From positions 1 through 13,759 of the forward strand of contig CAZHCK010000067.1 of assembly GCA_964530915.1 (NCBI GenBank): a stretch of DNA of 13,759 nt. Direction: 5' to 3'. Numbering within the stretch: position 1 is the first letter of the stretch; the number at the start of each line of letters is the position of its first letter. The notes beneath the pieces are model-generated. The model was given only the letters and a program-made list of their open reading frames with translations. It searched no databases and was not told where the DNA came from. This DNA comes from Cloacibacterium sp964530915. GTDB taxonomy: Bacteria; Bacteroidota; Bacteroidia; Flavobacteriales; Weeksellaceae. This document shows, one piece after another, positions 7,272-13,759 of this stretch. The translations under genes and the position numbers were made by a program.

Positions 7272-7955
7272 TTAATATTTAAACTTTACAATTTCATTAT
7301 CTAGTTTCAATATATAATTTCCTTTTTTCGGAAGATTAAGCTCTATCCCATTAACTGTAGAATTAGCTGTAAAAGTTTTAATCACTCTTCCAGAGAAATC
7401 CATCACTTGTATGTTTACATTTCCTTTTTTAGGAGTGTACAATCTGCCCTCTGAAACAAAAGATTTAAACTTTGAACTATTAATATCTATAGTTCCTAGT
7501 GAACTTGTAACCGTAGTTGTAAACCCATAAGTTGAAGCGAGTTTATCAGTAGTTTGGTGTGTGTTTTTCCCCACTGGAAACTCAGTAAACAAGAAATGTA
7601 ATTCATTTACAGTAGTTCCTGGAGGTAATACTCCACCCATATTGTTAAAGTTATGGGTATTGAGATTTACAGTTCCGCTATAATTAGTGCCATCCCATGT
7701 TAATTGAGTTGTAATATTACTGAAATTGTCATTAAATGAACTTCCTGTAGAATTATCTGCACCATTTAACCACAAATAAACTCCAATAGGATTCCCCACT
7801 CCTGGATTATAAAAAGCCCATCCATTTGCTGAATCATTATAGGTAATGGTATAAATTCCAGAATTGGCTGGAGTTTGCTCAATTGTCAATAATGCCTGAC
7901 TGTAGAAAGCAACCACTGCAAAAATGGTTGCCAAAAAAGAATAAAGTTTTTTCAT
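7272..7955 (-). CDS. Secreted protein with T9SS type A sorting domain (paralogue 2)
   Basis: A 227-residue secreted protein. The signal peptide covers about 19-20 residues (M-K-K-L-Y, hydrophobic core, F-Y-S-Q). The mature cargo (about 20-160) is beta-rich, with W-A-F-Y and Y-L-W-L-N-G stretches whose exposed aromatic residues recall carbohydrate-binding modules; this is suggestive only. Residues 166-227 are the T9SS sorting domain, with E-G-R-L-Y, S-G-R-V-I-K and a final K-F-K-Y, 43 of 62 residues identical to the neighbour's tail. It is expected to cross the outer membrane by the type IX system and be anchored or released. The gene sits between the thiamine-regulated receptor and paralogue 1, with its own promoter and terminator, so it is not clearly part of either unit. 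Confidence 0.85.
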   Translation of the reverse strand: MKKLYSFLATIFAVVAFYSQALLTIEQTPANSGIYTITYNDSANGWAFYNPGVGNPIGVYLWLNGADNSTGSSFNDNFSNITTQLTWDGTNYSGTVNLNTHNFNNMGGVLPPGTTVNELHFLFTEFPVGKNTHQTTDKLASTYGFTTTVTSSLGTIDINSSKFKSFVSEGRLYTPKKGNVNIQVMDFSGRVIKTFTANSTVNGIELNLPKKGNYILKLDNEIVKFKY

Positions 7956-7979
7956 TTTTACTTAATTTGGTTATTATAA

Positions 7980-8005
7980 CAAATATAAACAATTATTCTT
8001 TTCAA
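7980..8005 (-). promoter_or_regulatory. Probable promoter of T9SS cargo gene 2
   Basis: TATATTTG on the minus strand (7987-7980) fully matches TAnnTTTG and lies 24 bases before the ATG at 7955. The nearest upstream TTG (8005-8003) is only 15 bases away, shorter than usual, so the -33 assignment is doubtful. Confidence 0.5.
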
Positions 8006-8028
8006 AAATTATTCTTTGAATGATTTTT

Positions 8029-10131
8029 TTACAGCTTAACATTTAGTCCTAACATAAAATTTCTGCCAACTTGTGCATAATAGTAAGGTCCATCATACAC
8101 AAAACCATTATTTACATACTTTTTGTCAAAAATATTATTCAGTAAAAATTGTAAACTCACGTCTTGTTTTGCAATTTTAAAATCATATTGTGCATTAAAA
8201 TCAGTCAAGAAATAATCATTCAGTTGTAGTGATTGGGTTTCTGTGTTGTCCAAATATTGCTTTCCAATATATTGATTATTAAGATTTAACTGTAAATTTT
8301 TAATAGGCTTATACTGAATTACTGCATTGGCAATAATATTAGGAGAGAAAGAAATGTCGGTATTCCCCAGATTGGTCACAGTAGAATTTTCTTCAATTTT
8401 GAAATCTACATTTTTATTTTGGCTCAAAGTAATATTTCCTAATAGGTTCAGTTTTTCTGAAACTTTAGCCAAAGTTCCCAATTCTAAACCTAATCTATAA
8501 GATTTTCCAGAATTAATTTTAATGAATTCTCCCACCATATTGATTTCTCCACTCAGAACCAATTGATTCACATAATTCATGTAATAAGCGTTTGCAGTAA
8601 AAGAAACATTACCAAAAGTTTTTTCTAAACCGAGCTCAAAATCATGCAATTTTTCTGGCTTCGTATTAGGATTGGCAAATAAATCATCACGGTTGGGTTC
8701 TCTGTGAGCATGAGCATACGAGAAAAACAATTTCCCATTTTCTATCTGATAATTCACCCCGAATTTTGGATTAAAAAACGTCCATTTCTGACTTAAATCT
8801 GCTCCTTCTTCTGCATTTTCATCTAAAACATAAGTTTTATAGTCAATATTTCTGAGCTGTAAGTCTCCAAAAAATTCAAGTTTTTCAATTTTATAAATAG
8901 CTTTCGCAAAACCTGAAACTTCATTTTTCAGAGCATTATTTCTGTAGTATTCATGCTCGAAAATATCAGTATATTTCACTCCCGACACATTCCCAAAATG
9001 CCTCCCAAAGTATTGATTTGCAGCCACCCCTAAATTCAAATTCACATTTTCAAAATTCCCATAAAGACTAGAAACTACACCATAAAAATCATTATCTAAC
9101 CATTTTTTTCTAATAAAATCTGTTCTGGTAATGGTATTTCCGTTTTCTACGATATTGGGCAAATCATATTTTGAAAATTTAGCATCTTGCTTATAATTTT
9201 CGTAATAACCTTCTCCATGAGTAAGGTGAAAAGTAGTTTCTAGATTCCAAATTTTACCCAGTTTTTGTTCCCAAAGTAAATGATAATGGTTTTGTCGGTA
9301 ATTATCGGTTTCATTATCGTAAAACCCAATAATATTCTCCCAATTCGCATCATAAATCGCTCCAGAATAATTGAATTTTGGGTTAGATTCATAGGTAGAC
9401 TTATCAATTCCATTCCACGCTTGATACGTTTTTTCTTTTCCACCGAAAGTTAAAAATCTCAGTTTCGTATTGCCTTTTTCAAAGAGTGCATTGATATTGT
9501 AAGAATTTAATTTTGAAAAAGCTCTATCAATATAACCATCTGAATTAATGATAGAATACCTTGCCGAAACCGAAAGTAAATTGTTCAAAAACTTTCCTGT
9601 TCCTGCTTCAAAGGAATGTTTAAAGGTGTTAAAACTTCCTGCGCTTTGATTGGTCAAAAAATAAGGTTTCTCCTCTGGATTTTTGGTCAAAATATTCACA
9701 CTTGCCCCAAAACTTGCTACACCATTGCTAGAAGTCCCTACTCCACGCTGAATAACAATCTGCGATGCAGAACTTGCCATGTCTGGAATATTCACAAAAA
9801 AAGTTCCTTGACTTTCTGAATCATTGTACGGAACACCATTCAGCATTACATTAATGCTTGTTCCAGCACTTCCTCTAATTCTGAAACCAGTGTAACCCAC
9901 TCCGTTTCCAGCATCCGAAGTTGCAACTACAGACATTTGATTTTTGAGCAAAATAGGCAAGTCTTGACCTAGATTTTTAGCTCCTAAATCTTTTTGTACG
10001 TTAATAATTTCTTTGGAAACTGGCAGCCTTTTCGTAAAGCTAACCTCTTGAATTTCTTTTACTTGCACAGTATCTATTTGCGCAGAGAGAACAGAGCTCA
10101 TTCCTAGCCCTAAAATAATAAATCCTTTCAT
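8029..10131 (-). CDS. TonB-dependent outer membrane receptor, probably for thiamine (OMR1 type)
   Basis: A 700-residue outer-membrane transporter driven by TonB. The signal peptide is residues 1-17 (cleavage S-A17/Q18). A short TonB-box-like segment (Q-E-V-S-F, about 28-32) follows, then the plug domain (about 45-150) with F83-R-I-R-G87, L-N-G-V-P-Y-N-D and I-Q-R-G-V motifs, then a 22-strand-type barrel ending in an alternating hydrophobic last strand (M-L-G-L-N-V-K-L). There is no N-terminal carboxypeptidase-like domain and no SusD partner, so it is not a SusC glycan importer. The substrate assignment rests on the TPP riboswitch directly upstream; thiamine-regulated receptors (OMR1) are known predictions in Bacteroidetes. 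The start at 10131 is chosen because it begins the signal peptide; a longer frame from 10215 starts inside the riboswitch. No pnuT or thi gene is adjacent. Thiamine versus a precursor or phosphate ester is undecided. Confidence 0.92.
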   Translation of the reverse strand: MKGFIILGLGMSSVLSAQIDTVQVKEIQEVSFTKRLPVSKEIINVQKDLGAKNLGQDLPILLKNQMSVVATSDAGNGVGYTGFRIRGSAGTSINVMLNGVPYNDSESQGTFFVNIPDMASSASQIVIQRGVGTSSNGVASFGASVNILTKNPEEKPYFLTNQSAGSFNTFKHSFEAGTGKFLNNLLSVSARYSIINSDGYIDRAFSKLNSYNINALFEKGNTKLRFLTFGGKEKTYQAWNGIDKSTYESNPKFNYSGAIYDANWENIIGFYDNETDNYRQNHYHLLWEQKLGKIWNLETTFHLTHGEGYYENYKQDAKFSKYDLPNIVENGNTITRTDFIRKKWLDNDFYGVVSSLYGNFENVNLNLGVAANQYFGRHFGNVSGVKYTDIFEHEYYRNNALKNEVSGFAKAIYKIEKLEFFGDLQLRNIDYKTYVLDENAEEGADLSQKWTFFNPKFGVNYQIENGKLFFSYAHAHREPNRDDLFANPNTKPEKLHDFELGLEKTFGNVSFTANAYYMNYVNQLVLSGEINMVGEFIKINSGKSYRLGLELGTLAKVSEKLNLLGNITLSQNKNVDFKIEENSTVTNLGNTDISFSPNIIANAVIQYKPIKNLQLNLNNQYIGKQYLDNTETQSLQLNDYFLTDFNAQYDFKIAKQDVSLQFLLNNIFDKKYVNNGFVYDGPYYYAQVGRNFMLGLNVKL

Positions 10132-10190
10132 TCTGATGTTGTAAAAAATTAAACAAATCGAATAAAAGGATGCCACGTGTGAAAAATACA

Positions 10191-10274
10191 TCAAAGACGT
10201 TTCCATAAACAGCATTACCTGTTCTATGTTCTTTGGGTATAATCTCAGCTTTTTACAGCACCCCTTTTTCTTGA
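10191..10274 (-). promoter_or_regulatory. TPP riboswitch (THI element) upstream of the TonB-dependent receptor
   Basis: Read on the minus strand, the aptamer shows every core part of the TPP class. P1 pairs TCAAG (10274-10270) with TTTGA (10195-10191), with one G-U. P2 pairs GGGT (10263-10260) with ACCC (10238-10235). A minimal P3 (GCT/AGC) is followed by the invariant CTGAGA (10248-10243). P4 pairs CATA (10228-10225) with TATG (10207-10204). P5 is a 5-bp stem, AACAG/CTGTT, with the loop GTAATG (10218-10213). The conserved GGAA follows at 10204-10201. Relative to the E. coli thiM P4 (CCU/AGG), one C-G pair is replaced by A-U, a compensatory change. The RNA binds thiamine pyrophosphate and should repress receptor expression when the cofactor is plentiful. 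Confidence 0.93.
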
Positions 10275-10277
10275 GTG

Positions 10278-10285
10278 CAAATGTA
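10278..10285 (-). promoter_or_regulatory. -7 element driving the riboswitch and receptor transcript
   Basis: TACATTTG on the minus strand fully matches TAnnTTTG. The start of transcription expected a few bases downstream (about 10270-10274) coincides with the 5' strand of riboswitch P1. The -33 region has TTTTC (around 10306-10310) rather than a clean TTG. The box lies 8 bases beyond the stop codon of the DUF2752 gene. Confidence 0.65.
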
Positions 10286-10293
10286 TAAAATTT

Positions 10294-10662
10294 TTATAAA
10301 TTTCTGAAAACTCCGAAAAGAATTACGATGATGAACAAAATGATTATTGTTTTCTTACCGATGAGAAGCTGTCTCAACTTAGCATATTTCTCTTGATGAA
10401 AACTGGTAAAGAAAATCAATGAAAAATAGGGAATCCCAAATAGTACGAGTGCATTTTGGTGAAACGCTTCTTCGAAATTCAGATGTAAAATTTCATGAAA
10501 TGCTCTTTGAGAACCACAACCTGAACACTGGTAACCCGTAATCTTATAAAAAGGACAAGAAATAAAAAAATACTCTTGTTCATAAGGATTTAGAAAAAAA
10601 TAATAACCCATTATAACTATTATTATAACTACAAAAATCCATTTTTTTTCACCCTTGTACAT
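10294..10662 (-). CDS. DUF2752 family membrane protein
   Basis: A 122-residue integral membrane protein with three hydrophobic segments (about 8-24, 71-86 and 104-118). Between the first two lies the family signature of DUF2752 (PF10825): C36-P-F-Y, T-G-Y, C46-S-G-C49-G-S-Q-R-A, then H-L-N and an alanine-rich F-H-Q-N-A. The conserved cysteines suggest metal or thiol chemistry, but no activity is known for this family. Length is normal. It is expressed from its own promoter, and its stop lies just before the promoter of the thiamine-receptor unit, so it is a separate transcription unit unless there is read-through. No functional link to thiamine is evident. Confidence 0.88.
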   Translation of the reverse strand: MYKGEKKWIFVVIIIVIMGYYFFLNPYEQEYFFISCPFYKITGYQCSGCGSQRAFHEILHLNFEEAFHQNALVLFGIPYFSLIFFTSFHQEKYAKLRQLLIGKKTIIILFIIVILFGVFRNL

Positions 10663-10666
10663 AAAA

Positions 10667-10697
10667 CAAATGTAATTCTAAACTTTATATTTTACAA
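10667..10697 (-). promoter_or_regulatory. Promoter of the DUF2752 gene
   Basis: On the minus strand, TTG (10697-10695), a 20-base spacer and TACATTTG (10674-10667) match the Bacteroidetes promoter well. The box ends 4 bases before the ATG at 10662, implying an almost leaderless transcript. The 8-mer is identical to the -7 box of the riboswitch promoter. Confidence 0.65.
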
Positions 10698-10767
10698 GAT
10701 TGATTTAAATAATATGCTTCATGTATAAAATTTTAAAAAAAGATATCCTCTACAAGTTAAATTTTCT

Positions 10768-10775
10768 TACTTTTG
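10768..10775 (+). promoter_or_regulatory. Probable -7 element of the aconitase gene
   Basis: TACTTTTG matches TAnnTTTG on the plus strand. Transcription would begin near 10782 and leave a leader of almost 90 bases, longer than at the other genes here. No TTG is seen at the -33 distance. The 208-base divergent gap between the DUF2752 and aconitase genes holds this element and the DUF2752 promoter; I see no other feature in it. Confidence 0.5.
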
Positions 10776-10870
10776 AACGTCATTATAAAAAGATTGATGA
10801 TTATAAAAATTTTAACTACTAAAGAACAGTAAATCATCTAATTATTAAGTTTAAAAAGACTTCAAAAATT

Positions 10871-13654
10871 ATGAATATTTATCAGGATTACATCCAGGAA
10901 ATCGAAGAAAGAAAAGCACAGGGCCTTCACCCAAAACCTATTGACAGTGCAGAATTACTAAGCGCAATTATTGAGCAAATTAAAGATTCAGCGAATGAGT
11001 ACAGAACTGATTCTCTTAACTTTTTCATCTATAATACTTTACCTGGCACAACTAGTGCAGCTGGTGTAAAAGCTAAGTTTTTAAAGGAAATAATTCTAGG
11101 CGAATCTGTGGTTGAAGAAATCACTCCTACATACGCTTTCGAATTGTTATCTCATATGAAAGGAGGTCCTTCTATCGAAGTTCTTCTTGACTTGGCTTTA
11201 GGAAATGATGAAGCTATTGCAAAACAAGCAGCTGAAGTTCTTAAAACTCAGGTTTTCTTATATGATGCTGATACAGCGCGTTTGAAAGAAGCTTATGAAG
11301 CTGGTAATGTAATTGCTAAAGACATTTTGGAAAGCTATGCAAAAGCAGAGTTTTTCACTAAACTTCCAGAAGTTCCAGAAGAAATTAAAGTTGTGACTTA
11401 TATCGCTGCAGAAGGTGATATTTCAACCGATTTATTATCTCCTGGTAACCAAGCACACTCACGTTCTGACCGTGAGTTGCACGGAAAATGTATGATGTCT
11501 CCTGCTCAACAAGAAGAAATAAAAGCTTTACAAGCTCAACATCCTGATGCAAGTGTAATGCTAATTGCAGAAAAAGGAACAATGGGAGTAGGTTCTTCTC
11601 GTATGTCTGGTGTGAACAACGTTGCACTTTGGACAGGTAAACAAGCAAGTCCTTACGTACCATTCGTAAACATCGCTCCAATTGTAGCGGGAACAAACGG
11701 TATTTCTCCAATTTTCTTAACTACAGTTGATGTAACTGGAGGTATCGGAATCGACCTTCAAAACTGGGTGAAAAAAGTGGACGAAAACGGAAACCCTGTG
11801 AGAAACGAAAACGGTGATATCATTTTAGAAGAAAAATATTCCGTTGCTACAGGAACTGTTTTAACCATCAATACCAAAGAAAAGAAATTATATAACGGAG
11901 AAACTGAATTGAAAGATATTTCAAAATCATTTACTCCTCAAAAATTAGAATTTATTAGAGCGGGTGGTTCTTACGCCATCGTTTTTGGTAAAAAAATCCA
12001 GACTTTTGCTGCAAAAACTTTAGGAATTACAGCTCCTACAGTTTTCGCTCCATCAAAAGAAATTTCTATCGAAGGACAAGGACTTACCGCTGTTGAAAAA
12101 ATCTTCAACAGAAACGCAGTGGGTGTTACTGAAGGTAAATTATTACACGCGGGTTCTGATGTAAGAGTTGAAGTAAACATTGTTGGCTCTCAAGACACTA
12201 CAGGTTTAATGACCGCTCAGGAACTAGAATCTATGGCTGCAACCGTGATTTCTCCAATCGTAGACGGAGCATATCAGTCTGGCTGTCACACCGCTTCAGT
12301 ATGGGATAAAAAAGCGCAGGCTAATATTCCTAAATTAATGAAATTTATGAACGATTTCGGTGTAATCACAGCTCGTGACCCGAAAGGTGAATACCATGCC
12401 ATGACAGACGTTATTCACAAAGTTCTTAACGATATTACGGTTGACGAATGGGCAATCATTATCGGAGGTGATTCTCACACAAGAATGTCTAAAGGTGTTG
12501 CTTTCGGAGCTGACTCTGGAACAGTAGCTTTGGCTTTGGCAACAGGTGAGGCTTCAATGCCGATTCCTGAATCTGTAAAAGTTACTTTCAAAGGAGAGAT
12601 GAAAGAGCACATGGATTTCCGTGACGTTGTTCATGCCACTCAAGCTCAGATGTTGAAGCAATTTGATGGAGAAAATGTTTTCCAAGGTAGAATTATTGAA
12701 GTTCACATTGGAACGCTTCCTGCCGACCAAGCATTTACCTTCACAGACTGGACTGCAGAAATGAAAGCGAAAGCTTCAATTTGTATTTCAGAAGACGATA
12801 CTTTGATCGAATCATTGGAAATTGCAAAAAGCAGAATCCAGATTATGATTGATAAAGGAATGGACAATAAAAATCACGTTCTACAAGGATTAATCAACAA
12901 AGCAAATAAGAGAATTGAGGAAATTAAAAGTGGAGACAAACCTGCTCTAACTCCAGATGCTAATGCTAAATATTACGCTGAAGTTGTGGTAGATTTAGAT
13001 CAAATCGTTGAACCAATGATTGCTGACCCAGATGTAAACAACGAAGACGTTTCCAAAAGATATACTCACGACACCATTAGAGACCTTAGCTATTACGGAG
13101 GTGAGAAAAAAGTGGACCTTGGCTTCGTAGGTTCTTGTATGGTTCACAAAGGAGATTTGAAAATCGTTTCTCAAATGCTAAGAAATCTTGAAAAACAAAA
13201 TGGTAAAGTAGAATTCAAAGCACCACTTGTTGTTGCCGCTCCTACTTATAACATCATTGATGAATTAAAAGCTGAAGGCGATTGGGAATTATTAGAAAAA
13301 TATTCCGGTTTTGAATTTAACGATGCAGCTCCAAAAGGCGAAGCTCGTACACAATATGAAAATATGATGTATCTTGAGCGTCCAGGTTGTAATCTTTGTA
13401 TGGGTAACCAAGAAAAAGCTGAAAAAGGAGACACTGTTTTGGCAACTTCTACCCGTCTTTTCCAAGGAAGAGTTGTAGAAGATTCTGATCGTAAAAAAGG
13501 AGAATCTCTATTGGCTTCTACTCCAGTTGTAGTATTGTCTGCAATCTTAGGTCGTATTCCAAGTATTGAAGAGTACAAAACAGCTGTTGAAGGAATCAAC
13601 TTAACTACTTTCGTTCCATCTATTAAAGAATTGGTAACTGTTGGCCATTTTTAA
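10871..13654 (+). CDS. acnB: Aconitase B (aconitate hydratase 2 / 2-methylisocitrate dehydratase)
   Basis: A 927-residue cytosolic [4Fe-4S] enzyme that interconverts citrate and isocitrate through cis-aconitate in the TCA cycle; AcnB enzymes can also hydrate 2-methylaconitate. An N-terminal HEAT-like helical domain (about 1-155), specific to the B type, comes first. The swivel domain follows, and the catalytic domains 1-2 come after it, the reverse of AcnA order. Cluster ligands are C756 (G-S-C-M) and C840-N-L-C843 (P-G-C-N-L-C-M-G-N). G-G-D-S-H-T-R near 532-538 is the substrate-binding signature, and T-S-T-R near 860 supplies the late active-site serine and arginine. It is about 60 residues longer than E. 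coli AcnB (865), mainly around the swivel region (about 295-345). Codon usage is smoother and richer in preferred codons than its neighbours, fitting high expression. The start is the ATG following an A-rich leader. Confidence 0.97.
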   Translation: MNIYQDYIQEIEERKAQGLHPKPIDSAELLSAIIEQIKDSANEYRTDSLNFFIYNTLPGTTSAAGVKAKFLKEIILGESVVEEITPTYAFELLSHMKGGPSIEVLLDLALGNDEAIAKQAAEVLKTQVFLYDADTARLKEAYEAGNVIAKDILESYAKAEFFTKLPEVPEEIKVVTYIAAEGDISTDLLSPGNQAHSRSDRELHGKCMMSPAQQEEIKALQAQHPDASVMLIAEKGTMGVGSSRMSGVNNVALWTGKQASPYVPFVNIAPIVAGTNGISPIFLTTVDVTGGIGIDLQNWVKKVDENGNPVRNENGDIILEEKYSVATGTVLTINTKEKKLYNGETELKDISKSFTPQKLEFIRAGGSYAIVFGKKIQTFAAKTLGITAPTVFAPSKEISIEGQGLTAVEKIFNRNAVGVTEGKLLHAGSDVRVEVNIVGSQDTTGLMTAQELESMAATVISPIVDGAYQSGCHTASVWDKKAQANIPKLMKFMNDFGVITARDPKGEYHAMTDVIHKVLNDITVDEWAIIIGGDSHTRMSKGVAFGADSGTVALALATGEASMPIPESVKVTFKGEMKEHMDFRDVVHATQAQMLKQFDGENVFQGRIIEVHIGTLPADQAFTFTDWTAEMKAKASICISEDDTLIESLEIAKSRIQIMIDKGMDNKNHVLQGLINKANKRIEEIKSGDKPALTPDANAKYYAEVVVDLDQIVEPMIADPDVNNEDVSKRYTHDTIRDLSYYGGEKKVDLGFVGSCMVHKGDLKIVSQMLRNLEKQNGKVEFKAPLVVAAPTYNIIDELKAEGDWELLEKYSGFEFNDAAPKGEARTQYENMMYLERPGCNLCMGNQEKAEKGDTVLATSTRLFQGRVVEDSDRKKGESLLASTPVVVLSAILGRIPSIEEYKTAVEGINLTTFVPSIKELVTVGHF

Positions 13655-13667
13655 TACATTTTAAACT

Positions 13668-13685
13668 AAAGTCGAAAGGCTTTTT
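13668..13685 (+). terminator. Weak upstream terminator hairpin after acnB
   Basis: AAAGTC (13668-13673) pairs with GGCTTT (13678-13683, one G-U pair) around a GAAA tetraloop, followed by two further T bases. It lies 13 bases past the acnB stop and directly precedes a stronger hairpin, so the pair may act in tandem. Confidence 0.55.
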
Positions 13686-13691
13686 AAATAC

Positions 13692-13730
13692 AAATTGGAA
13701 GATTTCTTGAGAAGTCTTCCAATTTTTTTT
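13692..13730 (+). terminator. Strong rho-independent terminator after acnB
   Basis: AAATTGGAAGA (13692-13702) pairs perfectly with TCTTCCAATTT (13715-13725). The helix can continue inward through TTC/GAA (13704-13706 with 13711-13713) to a four-base loop. A run of eight T follows (13723-13730). The remaining bases to the window end show nothing recognisable. Confidence 0.93.
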
Positions 13731-13759
13731 ATCATAAAATATTACATTTCATAAAATAA

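Noticed and set aside
8001..8020. Inverted repeat TTCAAA/TTTGAA just after the receptor stop, as a terminator
   Set aside because: The stem is only 6 AT-rich pairs and no T-run follows on the minus strand. It may be chance, so the receptor has no convincing terminator.
10171..10180. CACGTG palindrome in the receptor leader as a cobalamin-type or protein-binding box
   Set aside because: It lacks the conserved B12-box context, and the adjacent aptamer is clearly of the TPP class; a six-base palindrome alone is not evidence.
11385..12180. Minus-strand open frames within acnB
   Set aside because: They lie opposite conserved aconitase coding sequence and have low-complexity translations with no domain; they are shadows of the codon pattern.
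1..13759. Search for CRISPR arrays, tRNA or rRNA genes, insertion sequences, phage or defence genes
   Set aside because: No spaced direct repeats, cloverleaf-like segments, terminal inverted repeats, transposase or integrase motifs were seen. Every larger stretch is explained by the genes listed.

Overview
The window looks like chromosomal DNA from a flavobacterium of the Weeksellaceae type (Chryseobacterium/Cloacibacterium-like). The base composition is AT-rich. Two secreted proteins end in type IX secretion (T9SS) sorting domains, a HU-CCDC81-type envelope protein and a Bacteroidetes haem-binding domain protein are present, and several starts are preceded by the Bacteroidetes -7 promoter element TAnnTTTG. 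The genus is an inference from protein style, not a proven assignment.

Layout. Positions 1-554 (+) hold the last codons of an unidentified gene overlapping, by ATGA, a zinc-ribbon NUDIX hydrolase, closed by a bidirectional terminator. Positions 587-5002 (-) hold a close-packed run, read right to left: a short D-2-hydroxyacid dehydrogenase, a beta-lactamase-fold serine hydrolase lipoprotein, an Ig-like lipoprotein and a membrane-anchored haem-binding protein. Positions 5130-6337 (-) hold a two-gene unit: a HU-CCDC81 membrane protein followed 5 bases later by an acyl-CoA thioesterase. Positions 6427-7955 (-) hold two adjacent small secreted proteins with near-identical T9SS tails but different cargo regions, each with its own promoter and terminator. 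Positions 8029-10274 (-) hold a TonB-dependent receptor preceded by a TPP (thiamine pyrophosphate) riboswitch. Positions 10294-10662 (-) encode a DUF2752 membrane protein. Positions 10871-13654 (+) encode aconitase B, followed by one weak and one strong terminator hairpin.

The most informative element is the TPP riboswitch at about 10191-10274. All core elements can be read by eye: the P2 pairing GGGT/ACCC, the CTGAGA box, a P5 hairpin with a GTAATG loop, a P4 helix with a compensatory change relative to the E. coli form, and the terminal GGAA. It identifies the receptor as a probable outer-membrane importer of thiamine or a thiamine precursor (the OMR1 type predicted for Bacteroidetes). It also corrects the gene start: the longest open frame begins at an ATG inside the P5 loop of the riboswitch, whereas the real start, at the head of a signal peptide, is 84 bases further in at 10131.

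I found no CRISPR array, tRNA, rRNA, insertion sequence, phage gene or defence system. Apart from the riboswitch-receptor unit and some compact promoter/terminator arrangements, this is ordinary core and envelope gene content. No intergenic stretch without an annotated element exceeds 300 bases.
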